Shown here piece by piece: positions 1-9,850 of a stretch of 64,000 nt of DNA. The stretch lies in contig NZ_JAGRRD010000001.1 in the NCBI RefSeq assembly GCF_018122735.1, positions 2,743,099-2,807,098 of the forward strand, in the 5' to 3' direction. A program made the position numbers and the translations under genes. Position 1 is the stretch's first letter; every line of letters begins with the position of its first letter. The notes under the pieces were generated by a model that was given only the letters and a program-made list of their open reading frames with translations, ran no database searches and was not told the DNA's origin. The stretch is from Azoarcus sp. L1K30. GTDB taxonomy: Bacteria > Pseudomonadota > Gammaproteobacteria > Burkholderiales > Rhodocyclaceae.

Positions 1-1012
1 GGTAGCCGTAGAGCTGGGCGAAGCCGCACACCAGCGTGGTGCCGTAACGCGCCTTGAACTCGTCGAAACGCGAACCATCGACCACGCGGGCAATGATTTC
101 GCGCACGTCGAAAGGCTTGCGCGTGTCGCTCGGGATGATGCCGTAGATTTCTTCCGGGTCGTAGGCCGGCTCTTCGCCCGCGCCCAGCGCCATGCCCATC
201 GGCTTGACCCGGTTCAGGTTGGAGACGATGCGTCGCGCCAGATACAGGGCATGGGCGTCGTTCTCGGCGAGATGGTCGGCCACGCCGGAGAGCCGGGTGT
301 GCACATCGCCGCCGCCAAGGTCTTCCGCCGTCACCACTTCACCGGTCGCCGCCTTCACCAGCGGCGGGCCGCCGAGGAAGATGGTGCCCTGATTCTTGAC
401 AATGACGGTCTCGTCCGACATCGCCGGCACATAGGCGCCACCGGCGGTACATGAGCCCATCACCACCGCGATTTGCGGAATGCCCTTGGCCGACATGTTG
501 GCCTGGTTGTAGAAGATGCGGCCGAAGTGGTCGCGATCCGGAAACACTTCGTCCTGCTTGGGCAGGAAAGCGCCGCCGGAATCGACCAGATACACGCAGG
601 GCAGATTGTTCTGTTCGGCGATCTCCTGCGCCCGCAGGTGCTTCTTGACCGTCATCGGGTAGTAGGTGCCGCCCTTCACCGTGGCGTCGTTGGCCACGAT
701 CATGCATTCAACGCCCTGCACCCGGCCGATGCCGGTGATGACGCCAGCGGAGGGTGCATCGTTGTCATACATGCCGAAGGCCGCCATCTGGCCGACTTCG
801 AGGAAGGGCGTGCCGGGATCGAGCAGATGCCCGACCCGGTCGCGCGGCAGCAGTTTGCCGCGCGCGGTGTGCTTGGCACGCGCCGACTCGCCGCCGCCGA
901 GTGCGACCTCGGCAGCCTTGTCGCGCAGGTCATCGACCAGGCCACGCAGCACCTTTGCGTTGGCCTGAAACTCGTCGCTGCGGGTATTGATCGCTGATTT
1001 GATAATGCTCAT
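1..1012 (-). CDS. liuB: Methylcrotonoyl-CoA carboxylase beta (carboxyltransferase) subunit, 3' part beyond window
   Basis: Translating the minus strand from an ATG at 1012 gives an open frame that runs off the left edge, about 337 residues of the roughly 535 usual for the family. It has the carboxyltransferase signatures [10 protein letters not shown] and a glycine-rich [16 protein letters not shown] segment, followed by [15 protein letters not shown], which is typical of the 3-methylcrotonyl-CoA rather than the propionyl-CoA enzyme. The enzyme carboxylates 3-methylcrotonyl-CoA in leucine breakdown together with a biotin-carrying alpha subunit, expected further left. A GAGGAG motif sits just before the start. 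It lies downstream of isovaleryl-CoA dehydrogenase on the same strand with a repeat-bearing gap of about 160 bases, matching the usual liuA-liuB order. The identification is secure; only the C-terminus is missing. Confidence 0.93.
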   Translation of the reverse strand, partial: MSIIKSAINTRSDEFQANAKVLRGLVDDLRDKAAEVALGGGESARAKHTARGKLLPRDRVGHLLDPGTPFLEVGQMAAFGMYDNDAPSAGVITGIGRVQGVECMIVANDATVKGGTYYPMTVKKHLRAQEIAEQNNLPCVYLVDSGGAFLPKQDEVFPDRDHFGRIFYNQANMSAKGIPQIAVVMGSCTAGGAYVPAMSDETVIVKNQGTIFLGGPPLVKAATGEVVTAEDLGGGDVHTRLSGVADHLAENDAHALYLARRIVSNLNRVKPMGMALGAGEEPAYDPEEIYGIIPSDTRKPFDVREIIARVVDGSRFDEFKARYGTTLVCGFAQLYGY

Positions 1013-1055
1013 GTCTCCTCGTCCTTTTCTTCTCGTGCCCGGCTGCGATGATTTT

Positions 1056-1153
1056 CACCCTCGCCTTCAAGGGGAGGGTCGGGGTGGGGATGGGTCTGAC
1101 CCTGACCGTACTGACCCATCCCCCACCTGTCCTCCCTCTTGAAGGGGGAGGGA
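1056..1153. repeat. Long imperfect inverted repeat, dispersed type
   Basis: Two arms, one starting CTTCAAGGGGAGGGTCGGGG and ending GGGATGGGTC, the other its imperfect reverse complement ending CTTGAAGGGGGAGGG, flank a short spacer. The same arms recur at about 30048-30210, so this is a dispersed intergenic element and not a gene-specific terminator. It lies between isovaleryl-CoA dehydrogenase and the carboxylase gene and could form a long hairpin in the operon transcript. Confidence 0.75.
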
Positions 1154-1174
1154 CCTGCTAATAGGCTCCCCCGC

Positions 1175-2356
1175 TCACCTCGTTTCGGCAAACAACTCCC
1201 GCCCGATCAGCATGCGGCGGATCTCGCTGGTGCCGGCACCGATCTCGTACAGCTTGGCGTCGCGCCACAGGCGGCCGACGGCATATTCGTTGGTATAGCC
1301 CACCCCGCCCAGGGTCTGGATCGCCTCGCCCGCCATCCAGGTCGCCTTCTCGGCGGTGTAGAGGATCACGCCGGCAGCATCCTTGCGCAGGGTGCGAGCG
1401 TGATCGGTGCGGTCGCAGGCCTGACCCACGGCATAGGCATAGGCACGGCACGCGCTCCAGGTGGAGTAGAGATCGGCAACCTTGCCCTGCATGAGCTGGA
1501 ACTCGCCGATCGGCGTATCGAACTGCTTGCGCTCGTGCAGATAGGGCACGACTGCATCCATGCATGCCGCCATGATGCCGAGCGGGCCGCCAGACAGCAC
1601 GGCGCGCTCGTAGTCGAGACCGGACATCAGCACATTGACGCCGCGGCCGATGTTGGCCTCGCCACCAAGCACGTTCTCCACCGGCACCTCGACATCGTCG
1701 AAGAACAGCGGGAAGGTGTTCGAACCGCGCATGCCGAGCTTGTCGAGATGAGTGCCATGGGTGAAACCCTTCATGCCCTTCTCGATGATGAAGGCAGTGA
1801 TGCCTTTCGGACCGGCATTGATGTCCGTCTTGGCATATACCACCAGGGTATCGGCATCGCCGCCGTTGGTGATCCACATCTTGCTGCCGTTGAGCACGAA
1901 ATGGTCGCCCTTGCGGTCGGCACGCAGCTTCATGCTTACCACGTCGGAGCCGGCATTGGGTTCGGACATTGCCAGCGCGCCGATATGGTCGCCCGAGATC
2001 AGCTTGGGCAGGTATTTCTGCTTCTGTGCCTCGGTGCCGTTGCGGCGGATCTGATTGATGCACAGATTGGAATGCGCGCCGTACGACAGGCCCACGGATG
2101 CCGATGCGCGGGAGATCTCCTCCATCGCAATGATGTGGGCGAGGTAGCCCATGTCGGTGCCGCCGTATTCCTCGCTGACGGTCATGCCATGCACACCGAG
2201 ATCACCCAGCTTCTTCCACAGATCGGCGGGGAACTCGTTGTCGCGATCGATCTCGGCCGCACGCGGCGCGATCTCGGCCGCGCAGAAATCGCGCAAGGTG
2301 TCTCGCAGCGCTTCGATGGTTTCGCCGAGATTGAAGTCGAGGCTCGGGATCTGCAT
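1175..2356 (-). CDS. liuA: Isovaleryl-CoA dehydrogenase
   Basis: A 393-residue acyl-CoA dehydrogenase that oxidises isovaleryl-CoA to 3-methylcrotonyl-CoA in leucine catabolism, passing electrons to electron-transfer flavoprotein. The start at 2356 is chosen over upstream in-frame codons because AAGGAG lies 8 bases before it and the length then matches the family. Two features identify the substrate class. The usual catalytic Glu of the C-terminal YEGTSE motif is replaced ([11 protein letters not shown]), while a Glu is present in [14 protein letters not shown], where isovaleryl-CoA dehydrogenases carry their catalytic base. FAD-binding segments such as [13 protein letters not shown] and [10 protein letters not shown] are clear. 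It is the first gene of a minus-strand pair with the methylcrotonoyl-CoA carboxylase and is divergent from an AraC-type regulator, with a 161-base shared promoter region. Confidence 0.94.
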   Translation of the reverse strand: MQIPSLDFNLGETIEALRDTLRDFCAAEIAPRAAEIDRDNEFPADLWKKLGDLGVHGMTVSEEYGGTDMGYLAHIIAMEEISRASASVGLSYGAHSNLCINQIRRNGTEAQKQKYLPKLISGDHIGALAMSEPNAGSDVVSMKLRADRKGDHFVLNGSKMWITNGGDADTLVVYAKTDINAGPKGITAFIIEKGMKGFTHGTHLDKLGMRGSNTFPLFFDDVEVPVENVLGGEANIGRGVNVLMSGLDYERAVLSGGPLGIMAACMDAVVPYLHERKQFDTPIGEFQLMQGKVADLYSTWSACRAYAYAVGQACDRTDHARTLRKDAAGVILYTAEKATWMAGEAIQTLGGVGYTNEYAVGRLWRDAKLYEIGAGTSEIRRMLIGRELFAETR

Positions 2357-2517
2357 GGTGTGGTCTCCTTCTCCGTGTATTTGTCCTGGTTCGGTCACAG
2401 CGCGGCAGTCGACGATCGACGCGTCTGCCCGGTCATGGAATAAGGGTAGACCGAAGTGCAGCGCGACAACTGCCATCGAGGTTGCAATTACTGCCAGCAT
2501 GATTAGGATTGTGGGGC

Positions 2518-3561
2518 ATGAAGATCCTCACACCTTCCGCAGCGGAATTGACCCGGGGCCGCGCCGCCACACCGATCGCCTTTATCCGCGCGATCGTGCG
2601 CGGGTATCGCGCACGAGGCATGAATCCGGCCAATGCACTGCAGCACGCGCAAATTCCGTCGGCGGCCCTGGACGACCCTGCGGCCCGCGTCACGGCCGCA
2701 CAGATGGAGGTCATGTCCGGCCACGCCATGCAGGAACTCGACGACGAAGCCCTGGGCTGGTTCTCGCGCCGCCTGCCGTGGGGCAGCTACGGCATGCTGT
2801 GCCGCGCTTCGCTGACCTCGCCCACGCTGGAGGTGGCGCTCAAGCGCTGGTGCCGTCATCACCGCCTGCTCACCGACGAACTCACGCTGGCGTTCTGCCA
2901 CCAACGCAACACCGCCACCATCCGCATCACCGAGGCGCGCGATTTCGGCGACATGCGCGAGTTCTGCCTGGTCACCATCATGCGCTACCTGCTGGGTTAC
3001 ATCAGCTGGCTGATCGACTCGCGGATCGCTCTCACAGAAACCTGCCTGCCCTTCCCCGCGCCGCCCCATGCGGACGCCTATCCCTACCTTTTTCCCGGCC
3101 CGCTAAGTTTCGGCGCCGAGGCGGCAAGCCTCAGTTTCGACGCCCGTTACCTGTCGCTGCCACTGCGCCGTGACGAACAGGCTCTGCAGATCATGCTGCA
3201 ACGTGCGCTGCCGCTCACCGTCCTGCAGTACCGCCGCGACCGTCTGCTGGTACACAGCGTCACCCAGATCCTCGACTCCAACCCGGGCGCCCCCCACACC
3301 GCAGAGGACATCGCCGCCCAACTGAACCTGTCGGTCCGTACCTTGCACCGCCAACTCAAGGACGAAGGCGTGTCGCTACAGCGTCTCAAGAACGATAGCC
3401 GCCGTAGTCGCGCCATCAAGCTCCTGCTGCAGACACGCAAACCCGTCAAGCAAGTGGCATCAGCCGTCGGGTTCGATAGCGAAAAGAGTTTTGCACGGGC
3501 GTTTCGGGAATGGACGGGGGTCGCACCGAGCCGGTATCGAAGTGGCGCGGGAAACCCGTAA
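2518..3561 (+). CDS. AraC-family transcriptional regulator (arabinose-binding-like N-domain)
   Basis: A 347-residue protein with an AraC-type ligand/dimerisation domain over roughly residues 20-210 (PF12625 type) and an AraC double helix-turn-helix at the C-terminus (about 235-340; [16 protein letters not shown], then the second helix region [20 protein letters not shown], ending GVAPSRYR). An upstream in-frame TTG exists at 2509, but the ATG at 2518 is preferred. It is transcribed away from the isovaleryl-CoA dehydrogenase gene, so regulation of that leucine/isovalerate operon is the natural guess. The ligand is unknown. A separate LiuR-like MerR regulator lies at 21.1-21.6 kb, so the two may divide the leucine genes between them. 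Confidence 0.85.
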   Translation: MKILTPSAAELTRGRAATPIAFIRAIVRGYRARGMNPANALQHAQIPSAALDDPAARVTAAQMEVMSGHAMQELDDEALGWFSRRLPWGSYGMLCRASLTSPTLEVALKRWCRHHRLLTDELTLAFCHQRNTATIRITEARDFGDMREFCLVTIMRYLLGYISWLIDSRIALTETCLPFPAPPHADAYPYLFPGPLSFGAEAASLSFDARYLSLPLRRDEQALQIMLQRALPLTVLQYRRDRLLVHSVTQILDSNPGAPHTAEDIAAQLNLSVRTLHRQLKDEGVSLQRLKNDSRRSRAIKLLLQTRKPVKQVASAVGFDSEKSFARAFREWTGVAPSRYRSGAGNP

Positions 3562-3676
3562 GGCGCGACCAGCGGACGACGCCCTTGAGAGCCCGATCGA
3601 TCCGGAGAGGGACACCAGGCTGCCGCAGCGACAGCAGGATCGCATTCGAAACACCGACGGCTCCGAAGCCCGTCAC

Positions 3677-5524
3677 TCAAGCCTGACCTGCGTGGATCTC
3701 CGGATAGAACCGAATCATGTTCTTGCCGTCCATTTTGGCCCTGTACATGGCCCGGTCAGCCCGTTTCAGCAATTCATCCAAGGTGGAATCATTTCCCACA
3801 AACGGCGTTACGCCGATGCTCACCGTGCAGTGATGCTCGACCGATGTCTCGCCCGCTTCACCCTGTCCCACCACAATGCGGTAAGGACGGGACAAGACCT
3901 CACAGATTTTTCGCGCAATGGCCTCGGCACGCGACATCGACGCTCGCCCGTCCGTGTCGAGTTCGCAGATCATGACGACGAACTCATCACCGCCGAAGCG
4001 GGCAACGGTATCCATTTCACGTACGCAGTGTCTCAACCGGTCGGCCGCCTCAATCAGGAGCAGATCACCTGCCTGATGGCCATGCGAATCGTTGATCGTC
4101 TTGAAATTATCCAGATCGAGGAACATCAGCGCACAGTGCGCCTTGCTACGGTTGCTTGAAGCCATTGCCTGCCGTATGCGGTCGAGCAGCAGCCTGCGGT
4201 TGGGCAGATTGGTCAGCAGATCGTGATAGGCCAGCTGTCTGATCTCCTCATCCGCCCGTTTGCGATCGGTAATGTCCTGCACCAGGCCAGCGATACGCAC
4301 CACCCGGCCGCTGTCGTCACGCTCGGGGAAGCCCTTCACGAAACAGGGTCGCCGCTCGCCGTCAGGCTGCAGGGTCATCAGTTCCAGCTCGTAAGGTGTG
4401 CCGTCCGCCACTGCCCTATTGACCGCAGCGAACAGCCTTTGCGTCGACTCGGACGTATACAACTCGGCCTGTCCCTCGAGGTTTGGCACCCCCAACGCGG
4501 GGTCACGACCGAAGATCACGAACATCTCGGGCGACCAGGTCACGGTATTGGCATCCACATCCCACTCGAAGCTGGCCAGGCGCGCCATGCTTTCGGTGCG
4601 TTCCATCATGAGCTGCCGGTGCTGCAAGGCTTTGCCGATCCGCCTGGCCTCGGTGACGTCTCTTGCAATGTTTGAAGCACCGGTCACTTTGCCTGCGCGG
4701 TCCCTGATCGGAGAGATCGAGATCGACACATTGATCGACTGTCCGTCCTTGCGGCAGCGGATTGTCTCGAAGTGCCTCACCCGCTCTCCGCGGGAGATGC
4801 GCGCAATCGCGTCGGCCTCCTCCCCGGATCGACTCGGAGGAATCAGCATCGACAAGGGTTTCCCGATCACCTCACTCGAAGCGTATCCGAAGATCTTTTC
4901 CGCCCCGCCATTCCAGCTTTCGATGATGCCATCCAATGATGTGCCGATAATGGCATCCTCCGAGGCCGCTATGATTGCCGCGCTCGCCCCCAGACTGGCA
5001 TTGGCTTGCTGCAAACGCAGCCTGGCAAGCCCCGTCTCCCCCATCACTTTGACCAGACGGGTGAAGAAGCTCATCATCGACTGAACCTGTTCGGCTGAAA
5101 ATACGGGCGCCCGGTCCATGGCACTGATATAGCTGCTTTCATCGAAGCCGAATGTATTGGCCTGGCGAATGAAAAAGTTCCGGTCCGGCGGCGCCAGGAA
5201 AAACTGCCCGGTAAAGAAGTTCGCGACGTGTTCGCCGCCGATCTCTATCGGTACCGCGACATCGACCAGCCCGTTCCGGCACTCGTAGACGTTGTAGGCA
5301 TCTCCCGCTTTCAGCCGACCGGCAAGAACCGTGTCACTCTCCAGGCAGCGCGCACAGCTTGACGGATTGACGCGGTGAAATCGGGTGCAGATATCCTGCC
5401 ATCCAGTCGCGATCAACACCTTCCCCTCGAGATCGAGAACGGCGGTGACAGCCCCCGTGATTGCGGTGAAGCTCTCGCACAGTCCGCGGAGCTCATCGAT
5501 ATCCAGAACTTCCGAGAGGTTCAA
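3677..5524 (-). CDS. PocR-PAS-PAS-GGDEF diguanylate cyclase
   Basis: A 615-residue soluble signalling protein. Residues about 1-165 form a PocR-type sensory domain with Cys-rich segments (SSCARC, YECRNG); such domains bind small hydrocarbon derivatives or metal-linked ligands in other proteins. Two PAS domains follow (about 175-295 and 310-430), then a GGDEF domain with an intact VARFGGDEFVVM active-site loop, so c-di-GMP synthesis is expected. There is no EAL domain and no membrane segment. The start codon is TTG at 5524, chosen because a strong AAAGGAGAT lies immediately upstream at good spacing and the N-terminus then begins at the PocR fold. It is a single-gene unit convergent with the AraC regulator. 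The stimulus is unknown. Confidence 0.88.
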   Translation of the reverse strand: MNLSEVLDIDELRGLCESFTAITGAVTAVLDLEGKVLIATGWQDICTRFHRVNPSSCARCLESDTVLAGRLKAGDAYNVYECRNGLVDVAVPIEIGGEHVANFFTGQFFLAPPDRNFFIRQANTFGFDESSYISAMDRAPVFSAEQVQSMMSFFTRLVKVMGETGLARLRLQQANASLGASAAIIAASEDAIIGTSLDGIIESWNGGAEKIFGYASSEVIGKPLSMLIPPSRSGEEADAIARISRGERVRHFETIRCRKDGQSINVSISISPIRDRAGKVTGASNIARDVTEARRIGKALQHRQLMMERTESMARLASFEWDVDANTVTWSPEMFVIFGRDPALGVPNLEGQAELYTSESTQRLFAAVNRAVADGTPYELELMTLQPDGERRPCFVKGFPERDDSGRVVRIAGLVQDITDRKRADEEIRQLAYHDLLTNLPNRRLLLDRIRQAMASSNRSKAHCALMFLDLDNFKTINDSHGHQAGDLLLIEAADRLRHCVREMDTVARFGGDEFVVMICELDTDGRASMSRAEAIARKICEVLSRPYRIVVGQGEAGETSVEHHCTVSIGVTPFVGNDSTLDELLKRADRAMYRAKMDGKNMIRFYPEIHAGQA

Positions 5525-5648
5525 TCGGATCTCCTTTGGCGAAGGTCTCGCCCGCCACCCGCAATGGGGCCATGTTCAGCCCCCGTCTTCCGCACGAAGA
5601 TACTCTGAGTATCAGTCTCCTGTCGCGGTTCTACGCGGTATGCGGGCT

Positions 5649-6461
5649 TCACACCGTGACGGACTCCGCGGTCGGCGCCATGGCAAAGGTTACGCCAAGC
5701 CCAAGCAAGGCTGCCTTGCCGCGCACGGTCAGATCGGTCACGAAGCGGAACTGCTGGCGCGCATCTACAGGATAGGCCTTGAGGCGGTACCACGTTCCCC
5801 ACGGCTTCTCATGCACGATCACGGTGACGGGCTGACCAAAATGCAGGAAGGCACTGGAGAGTGCCACATCCGACAGGATCTGCTTGACCTCAGCCGCGTC
5901 GTGCTCCGGGTGCAGGTAGAAGTCGGCAACGCACTGCAACCGCGGCGAGCCGTCGTTGGAATTGTGGATGGGTGTGTTCCACAACCGCGAGTGGGGAATC
6001 GACACCACGTCGTCGGTCGGGGTCACGACTTGCACCGTGCGCATGCCGACGTAGCGCACCTCGCCATAGATACCATCAATCTTGATCCAGTCGCCATTCC
6101 GGTATGGCATCTCCCCCACCGCCACGACCCCGGCGATCAGGCTGCTGACAAGGTCTTTCAGTGCAAAGCCGATCGCGAGGCCGACGGTGCCGAGCAAGGC
6201 CACCATGTTCTGCACCGAAGGATTGATCACCAGGGGCACGATGGTCGCGAACGCGACGACGATGATCAGCAATCGCAACACCGGCACGAGCGCCAGCACG
6301 AACAGTCGCCGCCTGCCGTGCAGGCGGTTTCCGATCCACGGCAACGCACGCTGGGTGGCGGCGATCAGCAGCGTGGCAATCACGACGACAGCACCGACCT
6401 CAAGCGCCATCGTCCAGTCCGGCTGTCTGAAAATCTGTGACATCGAGTTGTCTTCAAGCAT
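5649..6461 (-). CDS. MscS-family small mechanosensitive channel
   Basis: A 270-residue inner-membrane protein with three predicted transmembrane segments (about 19-40, 50-75 and 85-115) followed by a cytoplasmic MscS beta domain and C-terminal alpha/beta domain. The pore helix GLAIGFALKDLVSSLIAGV and the following RNGDWIKIDGIYGEV are typical of the family. MscS channels open under membrane tension to release solutes. The ATG at 6461 is taken as the start; a GTG at 6470 and an ATG at 6443 are alternatives, and no strong ribosome-binding site decides. It lies 38 bases downstream of a degenerate AAA-like gene on the same strand, so the two are probably one transcript. Confidence 0.87.
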   Translation of the reverse strand: MLEDNSMSQIFRQPDWTMALEVGAVVVIATLLIAATQRALPWIGNRLHGRRRLFVLALVPVLRLLIIVVAFATIVPLVINPSVQNMVALLGTVGLAIGFALKDLVSSLIAGVVAVGEMPYRNGDWIKIDGIYGEVRYVGMRTVQVVTPTDDVVSIPHSRLWNTPIHNSNDGSPRLQCVADFYLHPEHDAAEVKQILSDVALSSAFLHFGQPVTVIVHEKPWGTWYRLKAYPVDARQQFRFVTDLTVRGKAALLGLGVTFAMAPTAESVTV

Positions 6462-6499
6462 GGCGGGCACTCAACAAGTTGCTTGCATCAAGTGGGCAA

Positions 6500-7723
6500 T
6501 CAAAAATCGTCAGCCAGAAAACCACGACCACGCAGCCAGCGTCGCACCAGTTCGTAACCCAGCGCCGAGACACGCCAGCGGCCTTCGTGGCGCTCGAGCA
6601 AGGTCAGTTTCTGCAAGCGCAGCACGATGGCCATGCAGAGGTGACGGGGCAAGGGCAGCACTTCGGCCAGCATCTCATCACCCAGGCCGTTGTGAATCAG
6701 CAACGCATGCAGGACCAGCGCCACATCCTCATCGGCCTCTACCGGAAGGGCGGGCTCAGGCTGGGTGGCCGAGACCCAGATCACTTCAGCATCCGATTCG
6801 TCCACTTCACTCGTGCCGGCTTTGTCCTTGTCGAACTCCACCGCCGAGTCGGACACCGCCCGCAGTCGCTGCCGCCAATAATCGCGTGCCGTGCCCACAT
6901 TGCCCCGGCAGTGCGCAGCAAGCTGCGCCACCTCTTCACTGGCAGTGTCGCCATCATGGGGAACGGTCAGCGCCGTATTCCCGCTTCGGGCATTGCGAAA
7001 CAGAAGCTGGCGCTGCCCATCGACATCCGCCAGTTGCGCAAGCAGCCTCGCGAGCCGGGGGCCATCGAAAGCCTGAAGAGTCAGCGCTCCCGGCAACGGA
7101 AGCGCGGAAACCCGCTGCAGGAAGGCCCATGCCCAGCTATCGCAACCAATCAGCCCCGCCCCCCTTCGTCCGCTGACGATTTCCTCGAGCAGATTGCGCA
7201 CCAGCGCCAGGCCGTTGGCGCTGCGCAGGAAAAACCGTTCGAGGCATGGTATCGCCCAGGCCTGGCCGACTGCGGGCCAAGTCGCACGCCAACATCCCTT
7301 GCTCGACAGCACCTCCTCGTATGACGGCGGTTCGATGATCTGCGCACCGTGGCGGACAGCCCAGTCGGCGACGATTTCGGGATGCCCGCAGTGGGGCTGA
7401 CCGATCAGGAACTGCACGCCAGTCGCGCCATCGCCACTCGGCTCTCGCAGCGCCGCATCGAGCGCAGCAGACGCCTTGCGCCAGTCAATCGGCCTCACCA
7501 GGTGTTCGAGGTGCATCCCGGGCAGCGCGCGCAGCGCGTCCTCCTGCCTCACCGGCACCAATTCTTCCTTGTGCTCACTGCGGAACAACTGCCTGAACGT
7601 TGCCCACGCCGCGACCGCAGCACTTCTGGCTGCCAGTTCGGGCTGCGCATACGCGGACAGCGGCACGAACTGCCACAGTTCGAGTTGGGCCTTTTCCGCT
7701 TCGGTGGGGGCGTCTTCACTCAT
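6500..7723 (-). CDS. Degenerate AAA/STAND-like protein with C-terminal winged helix, MscS partner
   Basis: A 407-residue soluble protein of no clear family. The start at 7723 is chosen because GGAGG precedes it and the upstream reading frame has low-complexity, non-protein-like sequence. The middle (about 85-300) resembles a P-loop ATPase in layout: a strand ending FLIGQPHCGHPEI sits where a Walker A loop would be, but it lacks the GK[ST] signature. A later QLAAHCRGNVGTARDYW resembles the sensor-2 region of AAA proteins. The end (about 330-405) looks like a winged-helix module (LCMAIVLRLQKLTLLERHEGRW). It is probably cotranscribed with the MscS channel downstream, so a role in sensing or gating is possible but is only inference. 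ATP hydrolysis is unlikely from the missing Lys. Confidence 0.55.
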   Translation of the reverse strand: MSEDAPTEAEKAQLELWQFVPLSAYAQPELAARSAAVAAWATFRQLFRSEHKEELVPVRQEDALRALPGMHLEHLVRPIDWRKASAALDAALREPSGDGATGVQFLIGQPHCGHPEIVADWAVRHGAQIIEPPSYEEVLSSKGCWRATWPAVGQAWAIPCLERFFLRSANGLALVRNLLEEIVSGRRGAGLIGCDSWAWAFLQRVSALPLPGALTLQAFDGPRLARLLAQLADVDGQRQLLFRNARSGNTALTVPHDGDTASEEVAQLAAHCRGNVGTARDYWRQRLRAVSDSAVEFDKDKAGTSEVDESDAEVIWVSATQPEPALPVEADEDVALVLHALLIHNGLGDEMLAEVLPLPRHLCMAIVLRLQKLTLLERHEGRWRVSALGYELVRRWLRGRGFLADDF

Positions 7724-7968
7724 TCCTCCATTCTGGCGCAGAAGCCTGCTGATGTCGCTTCGGAAAGCATCGGGCACTGGCCCATCGCCGCCACCGCCCG
7801 GGGCAAGGGCTTGATCCGAGAGAGGACTGATGCAACCCTGGCTCGATGCGAAACGCATGCAGGGCGATTGCACCCAAGCCGAGCCGGACACGACCGGCGC
7901 AGGTAGCCGCCCTCCGCCAATGCATGCATAATGATTCGCTTATTTACGCAAGAATCAGGATCTACCCG

Positions 7969-8544
7969 ATGAAACGACGCTATCTACGCCCCATTGTTCC
8001 CGCGCTGCTGACCCTCTCAGCGGTCTCGGCGATCGCCGACGACACCGCTTTGCTCAACGAGGCGCGCGCTGTTGCAACCAGCATTCCACCCAAGCTGATT
8101 GCGGTGTTGAAGGATGAAATCGCACACGGCGGACCGGAAGGTGCGATTGCCGTGTGTCGCGACAAGGCGCCTCAGATGGCGAAGGCGGCGTCGGCGCAAA
8201 GCGGCTGGAGCATTCGCCGCGTGAGCCTCAAGAACCGAAATCCCAAAGCCGTTCCCGATGCCTGGGAGCGGGCGGTGCTCGAGGACTTCGAGCGCCGCGC
8301 GGCGACCGGCGAAGCACCGGAGACACTGGAGGCCGGTGAAGTCGTGGTTGACGCTGGCAAGAAGTCATACCGTTACATGAAGGCGCTGCCCACCCAGACG
8401 CTGTGCCTGGCCTGTCACGGCAGCGATGTCGAGATCAGCCCGGCGGTCAGGACGAAGCTGCAGGCGCTCTATCCGGATGACAAGGCCACGGGCTACGCCT
8501 TGGGCGAAATCCGCGGCGCGATGACGATCCGCCGCCCGCTGTAA
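7969..8544 (+). CDS. Exported DUF3365 (Tll0287-like) haem-binding protein
   Basis: A 191-residue protein with a Sec signal peptide (positively charged MKRRYLRP, hydrophobic core, cleavage near AIADD) and a single CLACHG haem c attachment motif near residue 145, as in DUF3365/Tll0287-like proteins. It should be periplasmic and bind one covalent haem. These proteins are often sensory or electron-transfer modules of unknown substrate. The ATG at 7969 is chosen because the signal peptide starts there, with a CAGGA motif upstream. It is a monocistronic unit in an AT-richer patch divergent from the MscS pair. Confidence 0.82.
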   Translation: MKRRYLRPIVPALLTLSAVSAIADDTALLNEARAVATSIPPKLIAVLKDEIAHGGPEGAIAVCRDKAPQMAKAASAQSGWSIRRVSLKNRNPKAVPDAWERAVLEDFERRAATGEAPETLEAGEVVVDAGKKSYRYMKALPTQTLCLACHGSDVEISPAVRTKLQALYPDDKATGYALGEIRGAMTIRRPL

Positions 8545-8583
8545 CCCCGGCGCCGCGACGCCGCACACGCCAGCCAGCGTGCA

Positions 8584-9489
8584 TCAGCGGATCAGTTCGG
8601 ACGCCAGGCTGCGGACCATGCGCTCGGCCTGTCCGAGATAGGCACGGCCGAAGAGATTCAGATGATTCAGCACATGGTAGAGGTTGTAGAGCGTCTTTCT
8701 CAGCTCGTAGCCCTCTGCCGGCGGCCAGGCCGTGCGGTATGCGGCATAGAACGCGCTCGGAAAGCCGCCGAACAGCTCGCACATCGCCAGGTCGGTTTCG
8801 CGGTCGCCACGATAGACGGCGGGATCGAAGATCACCGGCCGACCTTCCGCATCCATGGCCGCGTTGCCATGCCACAGATCGCCATGAAGCAGACTCGGGC
8901 GCGGACAATAATCCAGGAACATTGCCGGCACACGCTCGAGCAGCGGATCGAGGCTGCGCACGATGGTCGCGCCGTGCCCTGCCGAGCGGGCCAACGCCAA
9001 CTGCGGCATCAGGCGTTGCCGGACAAAGAACTGGGCCCAGCCGGGATGTGGCGTGTTGGTTTGCGCGCTGGCACCGACGAAGTTGTCGCTCACCCAGCCG
9101 AAATTCTCGCCCGTATCGCGGTGCAGTTGCACCAGCGCCTCGGCAAAGCGTCGGCCATCCTCCGCGCTCGACAACGGGCGCATCTCGATGTACTCGAGCA
9201 ACAGGTATGCGGCGTCCGCGGTCGCACCGCAGGTCAGCACGCGCGGCACGCGAAAGGCGCCGTTGGCGGCCAGCGCAACCAGGCCATCCGCTTCCGCCTC
9301 GAACATCGGCAGCGCACCCGCATCGTTGAGCTTGAGACAGCACGTGTGAGCGCCCGCACGCAGCTCGAGCACACGATTGATGCAACCGCCACCGATCTCC
9401 CGCGTCCCGGCGCGCGAAAAATCGAGCCCGCAAGCTTCCTTGAGGGCCCGCACCAGTTCGGCATCCAGGCATCGCGCGTTCGTCACCAC
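8584..9489 (-). CDS. Fructosamine/ketosamine-3-kinase family protein
   Basis: About 301 residues with the fructosamine kinase signature: a GGGCINRVLEL nucleotide loop, the catalytic LLHGDLWHGNA segment, and PVIFDPAVYRGDRETDLAM followed by ELFGGFP. The family phosphorylates Amadori adducts on glycated proteins or amino acids so that they break down (deglycation). The start is uncertain: GTG codons at 9489 or 9486 give the usual family length, and no ATG or convincing ribosome-binding site is seen nearby. The frame stays open far upstream, but that stretch does not read like protein. It is a single gene divergent from the motor operon. Confidence 0.85.
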   Translation of the reverse strand: MVTNARCLDAELVRALKEACGLDFSRAGTREIGGGCINRVLELRAGAHTCCLKLNDAGALPMFEAEADGLVALAANGAFRVPRVLTCGATADAAYLLLEYIEMRPLSSAEDGRRFAEALVQLHRDTGENFGWVSDNFVGASAQTNTPHPGWAQFFVRQRLMPQLALARSAGHGATIVRSLDPLLERVPAMFLDYCPRPSLLHGDLWHGNAAMDAEGRPVIFDPAVYRGDRETDLAMCELFGGFPSAFYAAYRTAWPPAEGYELRKTLYNLYHVLNHLNLFGRAYLGQAERMVRSLASELIR

Positions 9490-9850
9490 ACGAGCGCCTG
9501 TACGCGGTCGAATTCGATAGCAGCGAGCGAGCTGAGAGGGGCAGTGAGAGATGCGTGCATAGGGTTCACCGGACCTGGATGCGCGCCATTCTAGCGGGCC
9601 TCGCCCCGTCGTGGCGGTGCCGGCAAGCGCAAACCGTCCCGCTCCCTGCCGGCAGGCCCGAGATGCACGGCATTTGCGCAGGGATACATGCGGACACATC
9701 AGACACGGATCGGGCGCAAAGGACGGCTGCGTCTTGCTTTGCGGCCGATACCCCACCCCCGCCCACCAGCGAAGCGCCGCCAGAGCCTGACTGCATCGCC
9801 GCTTTGTAGTAGCCTTGCGCCTTTTTCGCCACGATGGCGTCGGTTTCGGT
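9490..9850. other. Intergenic region between fructosamine kinase and the motor operon
   Basis: About 360 bases of GC-rich sequence between divergent genes. It must hold both promoters, but no convincing -35/-10 pair, palindrome or repeat was recognised. Part of it could belong to the kinase N-terminus if a more distant start is used. Nothing else is supported here. Confidence 0.4.
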
